Source: Branchinecta lynchi | Taxonomy: Eukaryota > Arthropoda > Branchiopoda > Anostraca > Branchinectidae | Assembly (NCBI GenBank): GCA_023053575.1 | Contig: JAKZAP010000017.1 | Span: 627,501 to 691,500 of the forward strand | Reading direction: 5' to 3' | Length of the DNA stretch: 64,000 nt | Part shown: piece after piece, positions 1 through 10,609 of the stretch | How the letters are laid out: the number at the start of each line of letters is the position of its first letter | Numbering within the stretch: position 1 is the first letter of the stretch | The notes under the pieces: model-generated | The model's input: only the letters and a program-made list of their open reading frames with translations | Told to the model about the DNA's origin: nothing | Database searches by the model: none | Translations under genes and position numbers: made by a program

Positions 1-1160
1 GAAAACCGAATTGGCACTCATTTAACGTACCAAGTTTGTCCAGATATGCACTCAGTCTCTTATGCACCACCTTTTCTATTATTTTCGAGAAAATTGGTAG
101 AAGAGAAATCGGTCTCCAGTTGTTTAGTTCTTCTTTGTTTCCACCTTTGTGTAGTGGTAGAACTTTAGCCCGTTTTAGGGCCTCTGGGAAAACACCCTTC
201 TCTAGGGATAGATTTATAATGTAAAGTAGGCACGGGAGTAGATATACAAATACTGATCTGAGCGCTTTCAGACTGATTCCATCAATTCCAGCACTGTTAG
301 ATTTTAGATTATCAACAATTTGTTGCAACTCATATGCACTGCACTTTTCAAAAGTAAACGTATGCCCACTACCTCGGTCGTCCAAAAACTGGTCTTCTCC
401 TTCTGGGCCAGTAGCATCTGCGACATCTTGTTTTATTTTAAGTCCCACATTTGCGAAATAATTTCCAAACTCATCTGCAAGTTGTTGTTTATTAGTAACC
501 TGGCATCCATCTATTATCAGACTATCAACCTCTTCATTCTTATTAACACCACCTTTAATTACATCATTTATTAACTGCCATGTACCTCTAACATCTCCTT
601 TTTTTTCACTAAACTTTTCACGATAATATTGGGCCATCTTTTTTCTTCGTAGGGAGTTTACTTTATTGCGCGTGACTCTATATATTTCTTTATTATCTTC
701 ATTTGGGCTTTCTAGGTACAGCTTATGACTCCTGTTTCTTCTCTCAATAAGTTCCAAAATTTCTTCATTAATCCACGGCTTTCTGGGCTGGTCTTTATTT
801 TTAACTGTTTGGTATTTGATCGGAAAACAAGCATCATGAATAGGTGAAACTATTTCCATTAGCGTATCAAACGCAGCTGATGGATTCTCTTTCTCATCTT
901 GGACTTCTTCCCATGACAGGACACTGATAGCTTCTTTGAATTTCTGCAGGTTTTTTTGTTTCATTTCTCTATGTGGCTTTTTCTCCTTGCTCCTTCGATT
1001 CAGTTCCCACTTCTTTATAAGGCAAACTAATGGTAGGTGGTCGGATCCTGGTTGAACGATTACATCACACAAGCTATCAGAAATCACACTTCTGATGGAT
1101 TTAAAATCAGGAAAGGTTAGACTTAAAATGTGTTTCCCAATCAACAATTTCACCAAATTA
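1..1160 (-). CDS. LINE ORF2 fragment (end of endonuclease, then reverse transcriptase), open at window edge
   Basis: Reading the minus strand from about 1160 down to 1 gives one uninterrupted frame of roughly 380 codons. It has no ATG requirement and no stop, and it runs off the left edge. Near its N-terminal end is the APE-type endonuclease signature GSDHLPL (about 1035-1055). Then comes the linker KPWINEEILELIERRNR (about 735-785), and then the reverse transcriptase finger region with SNSAGIDG (about 275-300), LEKGVFPEALKRAKVLPL (about 150-205) and NNWRPISLLPIFSKIIEK (about 75-130). It ends with NECQFGF at the edge. The order SDH, then PWI, then ELNNWRPISLL is that of CR1/Jockey-type non-LTR retrotransposons. 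The active-site DD motif would lie outside the window. The element appears 5' truncated at about 1160, because no upstream endonuclease motif is seen. Clade assignment is inferred; the EN-RT identity is firm. Confidence 0.85.
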
Positions 1161-1347
1161 AATATAGAAAAAAAAAAGCGAGATGATACATTCGATGTGG
1201 ATCACGCTGTCGACGATTGTCTGCAAGAAGTTTTTCCATCAGAAAAAACGGTTATGTAAATTGTTTCCCTGTCAATGGCGGAAAAGACTTAAAACAGCCC
1301 AAACCGTGGGTTATTTGTTGCAAGCACAGCCTAGTTTTAAAGTCTTC
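1160..1347. repeat. Direct repeat shared with 9467-9645
   Basis: The stretch from about 1181 to 1345 (cacgctgtcgac, then gttatgtaaattg, then accgtgggttatttgttg) recurs in the same orientation at about 9483-9645 with some 80-90 per cent similarity by eye. It carries no ORF of note. It may be an old LINE-associated or unclassified repeat. Origin unknown. Confidence 0.55.
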
Positions 1348-1635
1348 AATTATTTAAGAAATTTGCTATAGCCGGGATCAATTGCTGGGATTTTATTTCG
1401 TGCTTTTATTTAACGTTTTGACATCCTAGGCTATTTTAACGAGTATTGGGAAAAATAAAATGATTCTGAACACTCTGTTTGGTTTCTTGAATATCGATTA
1501 AATGCTAAAGTAGTCAACCCATCGTGATTTTCAAAAGTGTATATGCCAAAAAAAAATTTGTCTGAACTAATGACGCAAATAGTAGTCTCATAGGCCTAGC
1601 TATCCCTCAGCGATGAAAAAAAAATCCTATAGCCG

Positions 1636-1775
1636 GGGACGTTTTGCCATGGGGAAGTTTCGCCAGGGGACGCTTTGATCGGGGACGTTTTGTCATGGGG
1701 ACGTTTCTTAGCGGGGACGTTTTGTCGGGGCCGTTTCGTCAGGGGACGTTTCGAATGGGGACGTTTTGTCGACAA
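1636..1775 (+). repeat. GGGGACGTTTYGTC minisatellite, left arm
   Basis: About nine imperfect units of 14-17 bp based on GGGGACGTTTTGTC lie inside the left arm of the fold-back element. The same array appears inverted in the right arm, with matching unit-by-unit variants such as the cgctttgatcggg unit. Confidence 0.85.
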
Positions 1776-2940
1776 CCCCACGCGACCCGTCTGGATCAAA
1801 AATTTCAACAAATATTAAATGTTTGCAATCCCATGGAAACCTTTGGTCTTATTTGGTCACAGCTCCGGTTTCGGACGGAATCCGGAAACTCTTGACGGAC
1901 GGTCCAGTAGAGATACGCTATGAGGGAAGGGCATCTCTCGGACTGTGCCAGCCTTTTTTATAGTTCTTGCTGTTCTGTTTTGTGATTTTTTTAATGGTAT
2001 TTATTTTTGTATTAACTTTTTGAATGCTCTCCATGTTTATTTTCATTATTCTGAGTGACTAGATTAAAGTTGGTTTATTTAAAACAAAAAGAAGATGTTC
2101 CTGAAGTAAGAAATCTATAGAAAACATGGATGAATAGGTGCCACACTTGTTTCACTGAGACAAAAGAGGAACTATTTGACAAACAAAAGAACCTCAAAAG
2201 CTCAGTTCCGATAAAAGCCGGTCTTCACCTTCCAGATTCCCAGACGTCCGGGGTGTCCGCTTAGTCAAGTCAACCCTTCCAATTTTCATAATAATGACAG
2301 CTGAATTTGCTATTCTTCAACATTTGGTAGATGTCCCCTTTGTATTTGAAATATCTCTTTCATCCCAGTCACAGCTGTCAATCACTTTCCCTTTTCTTCC
2401 TACATTTGCATGTTTATTGTGTCTCTCGAACGGGTTGCCTCTACACCTTCCAGACATCCGAAATCTGGGGTATCCAACACCCCGGACTTCCAGACGTTAT
2501 TGGCCTGGCTCCGATCCGTCGAGATCCGTCTCGACGAAAACGACTGTCTAGAATCCGGAAGATAAATCGGGAAAGTGAAACTTCACTTAACATTTGGCAT
2601 GCGAAAATAGACATGCCAAATTCCCGTCAGTTTCACAGCGAAGAATAAATTTGCATCCACTGCAAACATCGGATCGGACTGAGTGTGCACGTACCTTAAG
2701 ACAACAACCGTCAAGGAAAGAAACCGTCACTTGCCTGTATGTCATGGGATGAAGAACAGAAGGTGCAGAAATTGCACGTGAGGATATCGAGGACGGATTT
2801 TCCACTGGATGGAACAAGTCCGCTCCAAAGACACTTCGTCTGGAACATTCCTGAAACGAAAATCATTACCAGGCAACTGATGAACCCTGTCAAGGATGGC
2901 CTTATCAGTTCGGGTGTAAAAATACCAGTGTCTACCCAAG

Positions 2941-3110
2941 AATATTTATTTATTTATGACCCGCTTTTTGCGTAACAGCGGAGTATGAATAAAACACAAA
3001 AGTAAAATATATATATGAAAACATTTAAACAAAACATAAACACGACAACATTCTTTTCATATAAATAAAAAACACACTAAGTAGACTTAAAATTATATAT
3101 GTTACAAATA
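2941..3110 (-). mobile_element. LINE 3' end (family also at 31390-31861)
   Basis: The tract with gacccgctttttgcgtaacag, then attttcatataaataaaa, then cacactaartagacttaaaa matches 31417-31545 closely. On the minus strand it ends in tcataaataaataaat, a LINE-like A/T tail. It is a short 5'-truncated insertion inside the fold-back element. Confidence 0.65.
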
Positions 3111-3146
3111 TTCCTTCAGCTCAAGCTGACTGCGAATCATATTCAC

Positions 3147-3310
3147 GGGTTGTCGGGAAAACGTCCCCATTCGACACGTCCCCTGACGAAACATACCCGA
3201 CGAAATGTCCCATGACAAACATCCCCACGACAAAATGTCCCCGTGGCGAAACCTCCCGATCAAAGCGTCCCCTGGCGAAACGTCCCCATGACGAAACGTC
3301 CTCGGCTATA
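3147..3310 (-). repeat. GGGGACGTTTYGTC minisatellite, right arm (inverted)
   Basis: Units of the form GACRAAACGTCCCC run from about 3150 to 3305. They are the reverse complement of the array at 1636-1775 and part of the right arm of the fold-back element. Confidence 0.85.
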
Positions 3311-3594
3311 GAATTATTTTTTTCCTCGCTGAGGGATAGCTAGGCTATGAGACTACTGATTGCGTCATCAGTTCAGACAAAAAATGTTTTTGGAACATAA
3401 ACTTTTGAAAACCACGATGGGACTACTTCACCATTCAACCGATACTCGAGAAACAAACAAAGTGTTGCTCCGGCTATAGCCTGGCTGTAGCCATTTCTTA
3501 AAGAAAGAAAAAGATTTAGTAGTTATATCTTTTATTTAATTGGTTTATTTTCTGTGCTAGTTTATGCTGCGACATTGTATGACATTGTATTAAT

Positions 3595-4582
3595 ATGATG
3601 TTACGGAGTGGCCTTAGGGAAATCGGTGATTTAAAATTACATAAACATTTATTTAAGTCTAAAGTTATACCTGCGGTCCATTATGGATCTGAAATATGGG
3701 GTTTTGGTAAGGGGGAAAAATTAGAACAATTACTGTTAAGTTATTTCAAAAGAATTTTAGGGGTTAGTGAAAAAATGAATTCATTAGTAGTTAAGGGGGA
3801 TTTAGGTTTAGCAAGCATGCGTAGACATAGATGGGTAGCTATGATAGGTTTTTGGGAAAAGACTTTGATGCTGCCGAGAGTAAGGATCCTCAAGGAGGCT
3901 TAAAAAGAGAGTATTTTAGATACTAGAATAGATTCGTGGTCTTCATTTTAGATGGTTGTGGATTGTCAATGTGGTGGAATGATGGCGTAGGTCCTGGTTT
4001 GCAATTGGGAAAAATAAAAAAAGATGTGGAGGCTAGGCTTTTAGACCAAGAAATTCAGAGTTGGCAGGTTGCAAAGGATCTGTCACATTCATTGAGGTAT
4101 TATGCCAAGGCTAAAGAGGTGTGGGGGGAGGAAATATTTTTCAAGGTGTTTTAAAAAAAGGAGGAAGTAAAGTTGGTGTGGTGTCTCAGGGCAGATTGTT
4201 TACCGCTTGGGAGAAGAAGAACGTATATTGGAAGTTCTTCCGAACGTTCTGGTCAGTATTTCTCCTGTCCAATGTGTGGAGATGAGAATGAAAGTGTGGT
4301 GCATGTCATGTGTGAATGTGAAGAATTAAGAGAGTTAAGGAATGAAGTGTTTGGAGAATGCGTGAGGGTGTTCGATGAGGAATGGATGTGTAGTATGATT
4401 GGTAGCCGGCAGTTTGGTGATGTGAGGAGGCTGGCAAGATTCCTCAGGGTCGCTTTTCAACACCGAAAATTATGCCTAGAGAAAGTAGGTTACGGTATAG
4501 ATCTTTGTTCTTTTTTGTTTTGTTTGGCCTTTTGGCTTTTTTGTGCAATTAAATCTTATCTTATCTATCTTATCGTAACTGA
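3595..4582 (+). pseudogene. Decayed LINE 3' end (RT C-terminal region with Cys/His motif)
   Basis: Three reading-frame pieces lie in order on the plus strand. 3595-3903 has the thumb-like sequence KVIPAVHYGSEIWGFGKGEK followed by LLSYFKRILGV. 3936-4154 is a middle segment. 4173-4586 has a zinc-knuckle-like CPMCGDENESVVHVMCEC. This order is typical of the C-terminal third of LINE ORF2 proteins. The pieces are separated by frameshifts or stops near 3903 and 4154, and no catalytic RT motif is present, so it is a 5'-truncated dead copy. The end is marked by a (ATCTT)n run at about 4552-4580, which is also seen at the end of the related fragment near 10936. Confidence 0.75.
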
Positions 4583-5077
4583 TTGATCTAGCTTTTATTC
4601 GATATTTAATTTGGTGATATTTGTAATTAAAAGATTTTATTAAAGGATCAAACCCGTCTAACCTCGATTCACTATGTCTCTCTAGCTAATTAATCGTTCC
4701 ATCCGCTTTCGTTTCGTCGCTTCCCATGTCATTTTTATCCAGCATAACGGCACTACGCTTATTTTTGCAAGTTCCTTGTTTGACTCTTTTTTAGCCACAG
4801 CGGGCTCCCCCTTTCTCTGATGAGCATATTGGTGCTCCTCAGATTGTGCATGTTGCTTCAAACGGCCTAAAACTGATCAGTTACCAGTCAATTGGAAGGC
4901 ATATTAGACTACATATTTTAACTGAAAACAATACATTTATGAAGCAACCTGTCCTATGCCCAATCTTTCCTGCTTATAAGGAATGTTCCCACATCTTCAA
5001 TGCACACTCTGAAGTTGTTTTACCGCGGTTATGCACCTGAAGATCGAGGCGAACTAAAAATCTGTGCTTGAGGTATT
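4583..5077. other. No recognisable gene
   Basis: AT-rich intergenic sequence. A 64-codon reading frame at 4846-5040 has no recognisable motif and is likely chance. Confidence 0.5.
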
Positions 5078-5238
5078 GGGGACGTTTCGCCACCGGGACG
5101 TTTTTGTCACGGTGACGTTTTGTCACGGTGACATTTTGTCACGGTGACGTTTTGTCACGGCGACGTTTTGTCACGGGGGCGTTTTGTGGAGGGGACGTTT
5201 CGCCAGTGGAAGTTTTGTCATGGGGCTGTTTCGTCGGT
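5078..5238 (+). repeat. GGTGACGTTTTGTCAC minisatellite
   Basis: About ten units of 14-18 bp, with a central homogenised block of CGGTGACGTTTTGTCA. It is related to the arrays in the 1348-3505 fold-back element but has no visible inverted partner nearby. It may be a solo arm or an independent expansion. Confidence 0.8.
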
Positions 5239-5385
5239 AAGCCTATTTGACACTGCAAAATGGAAACGTCAGCTCGATTTTATTACAAGTATACTGCGGC
5301 CCTTCTCCCGGGCCGACCCTTGCCAAGAGCCTCATTCGCCTTTGCAAAGCTGCAGGTATGGATAGGTGCAGAGGCGTCTTTGGTT

Positions 5386-5688
5386 CAGGGGCGTCACGAC
5401 TGTCGGCCAGTCGGTAAAAAATAACCGAGTCGGCGTGAAGTGCCTCGATTTTTCGTCAAACAATTGATTTTTTTTTTCGTGAAAACAGTCGGTTTTTCTG
5501 AAAACTGGTAAATTTTTCGTCAAAATAGTCGGTTTTTCAGTTGATTTTTCTGAAAATCAGTCGATTTTTTCTCAAAATTTCATTTAAAAAACGGTCGTTT
5601 TTTCTGCAGAAAAGTCGGTAAAAATTACCAGCCAGTCGGTAAATGCCTCGTCCCCCCCCCCCAAACACTTAGGCTAGTAACGCCTCTG
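5386..5688. mobile_element. hAT-type MITE, 303 bp
   Basis: The ends are CAGGGGCGTCACGACTG (left) and the reverse complement of CAGAGGCGTTACTAGCC (right). They are flanked by an imperfect 8-bp duplication: ctttggtt at 5378-5385 and ctttgggt at 5689-5696. CAGRGGCG ends with an 8-bp target duplication are characteristic of hAT elements. The core is non-coding and consists of repeated short words related to CAGTCGGTTTTTCTGAAAA. A C11 run lies near the right end. Confidence 0.75.
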
Positions 5689-5694
5689 CTTTGG

Positions 5695-7029
5695 GTGATG
5701 AGAAATACGATCTACAGTACAAACGACAGTAAACCACCAGACAGGGAATCCACGAAAGTCGCGAATCTTCTACAGGAGTGGCAAGACGAGTACAGGAACT
5801 CCCAAACTCCCAGTTTACCCCCCTGCAATCCAACCGTTTCCTCAAATGTCTGCAGTACCACCAGCCCACTCCCCATCTGTCCAAATACTACCCCGGACCT
5901 TACCTGTAGGGAATCCCAAAATCTGGATTCCACCACCAACAATCAAAGCCACCGCTACTCTTCCAGCTGGTCAACAAACAACACTAGTACCCTCGAACCG
6001 ATTTGCAAGCCTGATAGCACTGGAAACCGAAGTGTAGGCAATTTTCTACAGATCTTGCTACAAAGCCACAGAGACACACCTCCGCCTTCCTCAAGAACGC
6101 AAGGACTCACCGGTGCATTAGATCCCACGTACCACTCCCAACGAATCACTGAGCAGACTCTCGTTCCAGTTGACCACACCCTCTGGATTACGGCCCGAAA
6201 AAATGTCAGACCGCCAGACAAAACAATACCCGGGACAGTGGATGCCGCACCCGCCATTCCAGCCGTTCTCCACAAACAGATATGCACCTCTACTACCACT
6301 ACTTTGTTAAACTCTACACCAAGACATATACCACAACGGAACCAAAATGCAAGAAAAGATAGAAAGAAGGACGTGCAAACTATGTCCGAACTTAAAGGCA
6401 CTGTAGATAAAGGGATTGCATTTCCAAAACTGTTTCTTTCAAATGTACGCTCCGTCACCAACAAAATTGAAGAGCTTGACGTCCTGTTCCAGCAGCATCG
6501 GGTAGATATTGCATGCATCACCGAAACTTGGCTTGTGAATTCGAATATTCTTTCGTTTGATGGATACACCAGCTATCTCCTCCCACGCATGACCAATGAC
6601 AGTACTGCTGTAAGCCATGGTGGTGGTGTAGCAGTCATTTGCCGCACCACGATAACAAACCGTCTGCTTGAATCACCAATACCTAGAGACAAAGACATAG
6701 AAGTCTTATGGTTATGGGCAAGACCTAAATCTCTACCTAAGTGCGTTTCATCCCTAATCATCGGAGTAGTCTATTACCCACCAAAGGGACCATTTCGCAA
6801 AAAGCTCGTCACCTATTTACAATTCTGCATCGACCACTTTCGGAGTAAATATCCCCTTGCGGGTATCATATTGTGTGGTGATTTCAACGACATCAAGGTG
6901 AGATGGATCGAAGAAACGCTCCAACTGCACCAAGTGGTGAAGGTCCCAACTAGAGAGAAAAAACACTTGATCTCATCTTTACAACTTTACAGGACTATTA
7001 CAGTGATCCCGAAACCACTGCGGCAATAG
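5695..7029 (+). pseudogene. LINE ORF, N-terminal region and endonuclease (frameshifted at its end)
   Basis: The frame has 444 codons. Residues 1-235 are low-complexity, rich in Pro, Ser and Thr, with no fold I recognise. From about residue 243 the apurinic-endonuclease-like domain starts: LSNVRSVTNKIEEL, then ITETWL (Glu near 275), GGGVAVICR, IIGVVYYPPKGPF, and CGDFND with Asp 396. These are the metal-binding and catalytic landmarks of the EEP nuclease that nicks target DNA in target-primed reverse transcription. After VPTREKK (6958-6966) the frame is wrong. The expected sequence (LDLIF..., GMSDHLTIIW) continues in the next frame, so the last ~25 residues are out of frame. Confidence 0.85.
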
Positions 7030-7031
7030 GA

Positions 7032-7292
7032 ATGAGCGACCATCTGACAATAATTTGGAAACCAAAAGTCTCATTACCCGCTCAGGAGCAAAGGAAAATC
7101 ACTTACCGTTCTTACAGTGATCTGGCCGTACAGTCATTCAAACTTACCCTCGCGTCTCACAACTGGAGTTATCTGTACAGACTTAGTGACGCAGAGCAGA
7201 TTGCAAACGTATTTTGTGACCAGCTGAACGCTCTCTTCGAAGAACATTTTCAAATCAAAACAAAATACGTAAAGTCGAATCTCAAGCCATGA
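7032..7292 (+). pseudogene. LINE ORF continuation (endonuclease SDH motif) before a stop
   Basis: The frame opens with SDHLTIIW, the conserved endonuclease histidine motif, which shows that it continues the 5695-7029 protein after a frameshift. It ends at TGA (7290-7292) immediately after KP. The downstream bases read ISEEIKTLIRERDSK in the same frame, matching the conserved PWI.EEI linker of LINE ORF2, so the stop is a nonsense change rather than a natural end. Confidence 0.8.
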
Positions 7293-7379
7293 ATATCAGA
7301 GGAAATTAAAACACTCATTCGAGAACGTGACAGCAAACATATTAGTGGCGATACGACCAAAGCGAAAAAGCTTCGCAAT

Positions 7380-9095
7380 ATGATTACCAGGAAAATTAAG
7401 AAATGCAGACACGAACACGGGAGAAAAACTGAGAAAAAACTGACTGATCTGGACCCGAAGAAATTTCATGGGGAGGTTCAGAAACTCATGGGCAAAAACA
7501 GAAAACCACTGATACTGACCGACAGTGAGGGGGTAAAATTGTCAGCGGACTCAATCAACTTACATTTTGCCGAAATATGCCGCAAGTACCCAGGCCTTGC
7601 CGTACTTCCCGAGACGCCAACCTCAGACGAAATTCCTGTGATCGAAGTTGAGGATATAAAGAAGGCATTCTCCAAACTTGACCAAAACAAGGCTTCGTTT
7701 CCAGGCGAACCTTCTATAAAGGTCATCAAACTTTGTTCATCCGAGCTATCCGCACCATTCACTTCTCTGGTAAATCAGTGCCTTCTTCAAGGAGTCTTTC
7801 CCAGAAGATTCAAAACCGCTTTTATAACCCCGATACCAAAAAAAACCTCACCCAAATCGGTAAGTGAGCTCAGACCCATCTCAAAAACCTCCACATTTTC
7901 CAAGGTGTTCGAAAGTATTATTTACGAATGGCTTTACGAAGACATTAAAAGCAAATTAGACCCTCGACAATATGGGTTCCGACCCGGTTGCAGCACAGTG
8001 CATTACCTTGTGCGCTTTCTGCAAGATATGCTTGAACATCTGGAAAAGCAGGGGGCGTACATTGACTGTATCATAGCCGACTTTGTAAAAGCTTTTGATT
8101 ACCTGGATCACAAAACTGTCATCAAAGAGGCAATCGACATGGGAGCCCGGAAAATCGCTGTCAGAATGCTGGCAAGCTTTCTCTCTGAAAGACTGCAATG
8201 CGTGCAGCTCGAGGAAAGTGACACTTCTGAACTTCTTGCAATCTCCTGCGGAGCCGCTCAAGGGTCCAAAATTGGTCCCCTGGCCTTCTTATTGGTCATA
8301 AACAGACTCATGCGAGAGTTGAGAACACGGTACAAATTCGCAGACGATCTCTCGATGTCCCTGCTCCGCCTCCTCTCTGACAACAACCCTGTCGAACCGG
8401 TGAAGGCCCTTCTCACACAGCTCAAGGATGAAGCCAATGAAGTAAAACTTGCAGTTAGTGAAGAAAAAAGCACCCTCTTCCGTGTCACTTTCCTCAAGCA
8501 AGACGTACCTGACCTTCCTACTGATTACCTGCAGTGCACAAGCTCCGTAAAAATCCTGGGTGTTCATTTCGACGATGACCTGAGATGGAGTACCCATGTT
8601 GCCAGCATCGAGTCCAAAGCAGCAGGTTTACTCAAGTCATTTTCGTACCTGAGAAGGTTTGGCCTCAAGAGAAACACACTACTAACATGCTTTAAAACAT
8701 ATGTGAGACCAAGTGTCGAATACGCTTGTCCTGTTTGGCATAGTGCCCTTACTGTCGATCAGAGTGACCGAATCGAAAATATACAGAAACGTGCCTGCAA
8801 AATTATCATGGGAAACGAGTACGTCGAGTACCAGGCAAGCCTCGAAGTCCTAAAACTACAAATTTTAAAGGAAAGACGTCACGAACTAGTCATGAATTTC
8901 GGGAAAAAATTACTAAACTCCGATGATCACAGGGACATACTACCGGATTTCATAGAGCGGGAAGACGTAAGGGCCACAAGAAGAGCGGCTAAACTTGCTA
9001 GTAAACCCCAGCTGAAGCTCCCTCCATCTCAATCATCCGAGCGATATCTGAAATCTTTTGCGCCATATTTTATTCGCCATTTTAACTCTGTTTGA
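7380..9095 (+). CDS. LINE reverse transcriptase and C-terminal region
   Basis: The frame has 571 codons and is the same frame as 7032-7292 beyond its stop; the ATG is only the first Met after that stop. The reverse transcriptase blocks are VFPRRFKTAFITPIPKK, SELRPISKTSTFSKVFESII, QYGFRPGCSTVHYLV, ADFVKAFDYLDH (catalytic Asp 234), GAAQGSKIGPLAF, and FADDLS (catalytic Asp 322-323, with Phe replacing the usual Tyr of YADD). Then come VKILGVHFDDDLRW and the C-terminal YVRPSVEYACPVWHSAL with IENIQKRACKIIMG. All three catalytic Asp residues are present. It makes cDNA at the nicked target during retrotransposition. Because of the upstream lesions it is unlikely to be made as part of a working element. 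Confidence 0.9.
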   Translation: MITRKIKKCRHEHGRKTEKKLTDLDPKKFHGEVQKLMGKNRKPLILTDSEGVKLSADSINLHFAEICRKYPGLAVLPETPTSDEIPVIEVEDIKKAFSKLDQNKASFPGEPSIKVIKLCSSELSAPFTSLVNQCLLQGVFPRRFKTAFITPIPKKTSPKSVSELRPISKTSTFSKVFESIIYEWLYEDIKSKLDPRQYGFRPGCSTVHYLVRFLQDMLEHLEKQGAYIDCIIADFVKAFDYLDHKTVIKEAIDMGARKIAVRMLASFLSERLQCVQLEESDTSELLAISCGAAQGSKIGPLAFLLVINRLMRELRTRYKFADDLSMSLLRLLSDNNPVEPVKALLTQLKDEANEVKLAVSEEKSTLFRVTFLKQDVPDLPTDYLQCTSSVKILGVHFDDDLRWSTHVASIESKAAGLLKSFSYLRRFGLKRNTLLTCFKTYVRPSVEYACPVWHSALTVDQSDRIENIQKRACKIIMGNEYVEYQASLEVLKLQILKERRHELVMNFGKKLLNSDDHRDILPDFIEREDVRATRRAAKLASKPQLKLPPSQSSERYLKSFAPYFIRHFNSV

Positions 9096-9466
9096 TTATA
9101 TTGTTGTTATTTTTATCAGTTGTGACCAAGTTTATATTTGTTTTATTAATAGTGATTTCAGTGTGTTGTTTCTACACGTAGTCATAAGTATTTGACCCGA
9201 TGATAGAATATTATTGTAACAGAAACAAATTGTATATAATATTAGCCAAAATTGTACCAAAATTGTATATTGCATGAAGTTTTTAGTATAGTATGTACTT
9301 GTACGTTAGTGAAATTCTGTTGACGTTTTCCTATGCTATTTTTCGCAATGAAGAATTTTTGGATAAATAAAGTGAATTTGAATTTGAATTTGAATTCCAT
9401 AATCACTCCATATATTTCTACATTCTAACCCCTCTAACAAAATCACGCTGATTTTCTCACTTGCCG

Positions 9467-9645
9467 TGTTTTGCTACCTTCGATGTTTGTCACGCTGTCG
9501 ACGGTTGTCTGCGAGAAGGTTTTTCAATCAGAAAGACAGGTTACGTAAATTGCTTCCCTGTTTTCGCTATAAGTCAACGGGTCTCGGAAAAGGCATGTAT
9601 AAGCTAAAACCGTGGGTTATTTGTTGAAAGCATAGTGCTTGTCAA
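9467..9645. repeat. Direct repeat shared with 1181-1345
   Basis: Contains cacgctgtcgac, then ggttacgtaaattg and accgtgggttatttgttg, in the same order as the copy near 1.2 kb. No coding potential. Confidence 0.55.
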
Positions 9646-10030
9646 CAGGAAGTGCGGAAGGAAATGCTTGTCAACAGAAAAGTACAGGGGTATTCTGCCT
9701 GACTACGCAGTAAAGAACGGTGAACAAGCACGCACCAGAACGGCGAAGAAATTAACGCTATACAAAACTCACCTAGTCACTCTAGGTTTTCTAAGTTTTC
9801 TAACAATTGAAGACACGTATAATGTTTTGACAATTAATCTAGTATTACATATTTTATATTTATTATGTTTGACATACCGTTTAATTTTGTTGCAAGTTAT
9901 GAAGTCGTACAAGTTTTAAAATGAATTGTATATGTCAACTATATTTTGTTTAAGTTGACAGTCCTATGTTATCATGTTGTGAAACAGATATTCAGGAATA
10001 AATACGATGATTGATTGATTGATTGATAGT
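9646..10030 (+). mobile_element. 5'-truncated LINE 3' end with (TGAT)n tail
   Basis: A short frame contains YRGILPDYAVKNGEQARTRT, matching the C-terminal region of CR1-like ORF2 proteins; compare RDILPDFIEREDVRATRR in the element at 5695-9398. It is followed by an A/T-rich 3' region and ends in gaataaatacga plus about five TGAT units near 10002-10027. Confidence 0.7.
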
Positions 10031-10600
10031 CTACTTTTAAAGTATTCAAATATTGTAAAGTATTGTATACAAGTTGAAGAGTAAATAGTGCGAGGGGTTC
10101 TTTAATAAGGGCCATGCCAATCAGTACTTGCTTACTGCATGGACTGTTATTGCTTGTCCATGGAGGACTCTCAGTAAATACTTGACGTATTTGTAAGTTA
10201 TTAGCCCCTGGTCCTTCCCCTTACCTTCTACATTCTCACCTGGGAAAAGCAATAACACAAGCTTGACAAGAAAACCACTAACTTTCCACGTTGAGCTCTC
10301 CCTTAGAACTAGGCTATTCGAATTCTGTCCGTTACCATGGTGATGGAATGTATCTGAAATTGCTATTTAACACCAGAGTGGTGTAGCATTTCTCAGAGTA
10401 ATCTTTTTTTCCGTCACCCGGGATCCCTAGAGAGCTCTTGAAAAGTATGAAGATGGAAGTTTTCGAGAACAAGAAATTCTATAGATGAAATGGGATGATG
10501 TCATCTACCTACGCAGCACATTCTCCCACGATAACGCAAACTATGTTTTTTTGTGTTTTTTTTTAATCGGACGAAAAACAAATCCGGCCAATATTTTACC
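10031..10600. other. No recognisable gene
   Basis: I see no coding frame, inverted repeat or array in this stretch. Confidence 0.4.
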
Positions 10601-10609
10601 CTTTTGTAA

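Larger units (their letters stand above)
1348..3505. mobile_element. Fold-back element with long terminal inverted repeats
   Basis: The left arm 1469-1778 and the right arm 3147-3466 are reverse complements over about 310 bp. Shared landmarks in order are: a tract matching ccatcgtg..ttttcaaaag, a gtctgaactratgacgcaa stretch, a cctagctatccctcagcga stretch, ctatagccg, and then the GGGGACGTTTYGTC array. Outer extensions at 1348-1379 and 3470-3505 also match (taagaaat..gctatagccgg), with about 90 bp extra on the left. The ~1.4 kb centre has no transposase-like ORF and contains a LINE tail at 2941-3110. Arms containing tandem repeats resemble fold-back (FB/Galileo-like) elements. No clear target duplication was found, so the exact ends are uncertain. 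Confidence 0.75.
5695..9398 (+). mobile_element. CR1/L2-like LINE, nearly complete but inactivated
   Basis: The plus-strand layout is a 5' Pro/Ser/Thr-rich region, an APE-type endonuclease, reverse transcriptase, a C-terminal domain, and a 3' tail of about four TTTGAA repeats after aataaagtg (about 9365-9396). Two lesions break the frame. One is a 1-bp loss in an A run near 6960-6966. The other is a TGA at 7290-7292, where an in-frame Trp codon would fit the PWISEEI motif. The 5' boundary touches the hAT MITE at 5386-5688, so the true 5' end is not known. Confidence 0.9.

Noticed and set aside
5955..6569. 204-codon minus-strand frame opposite the LINE
   Set aside because: It is the antisense shadow of the endonuclease ORF and has no recognisable motif.
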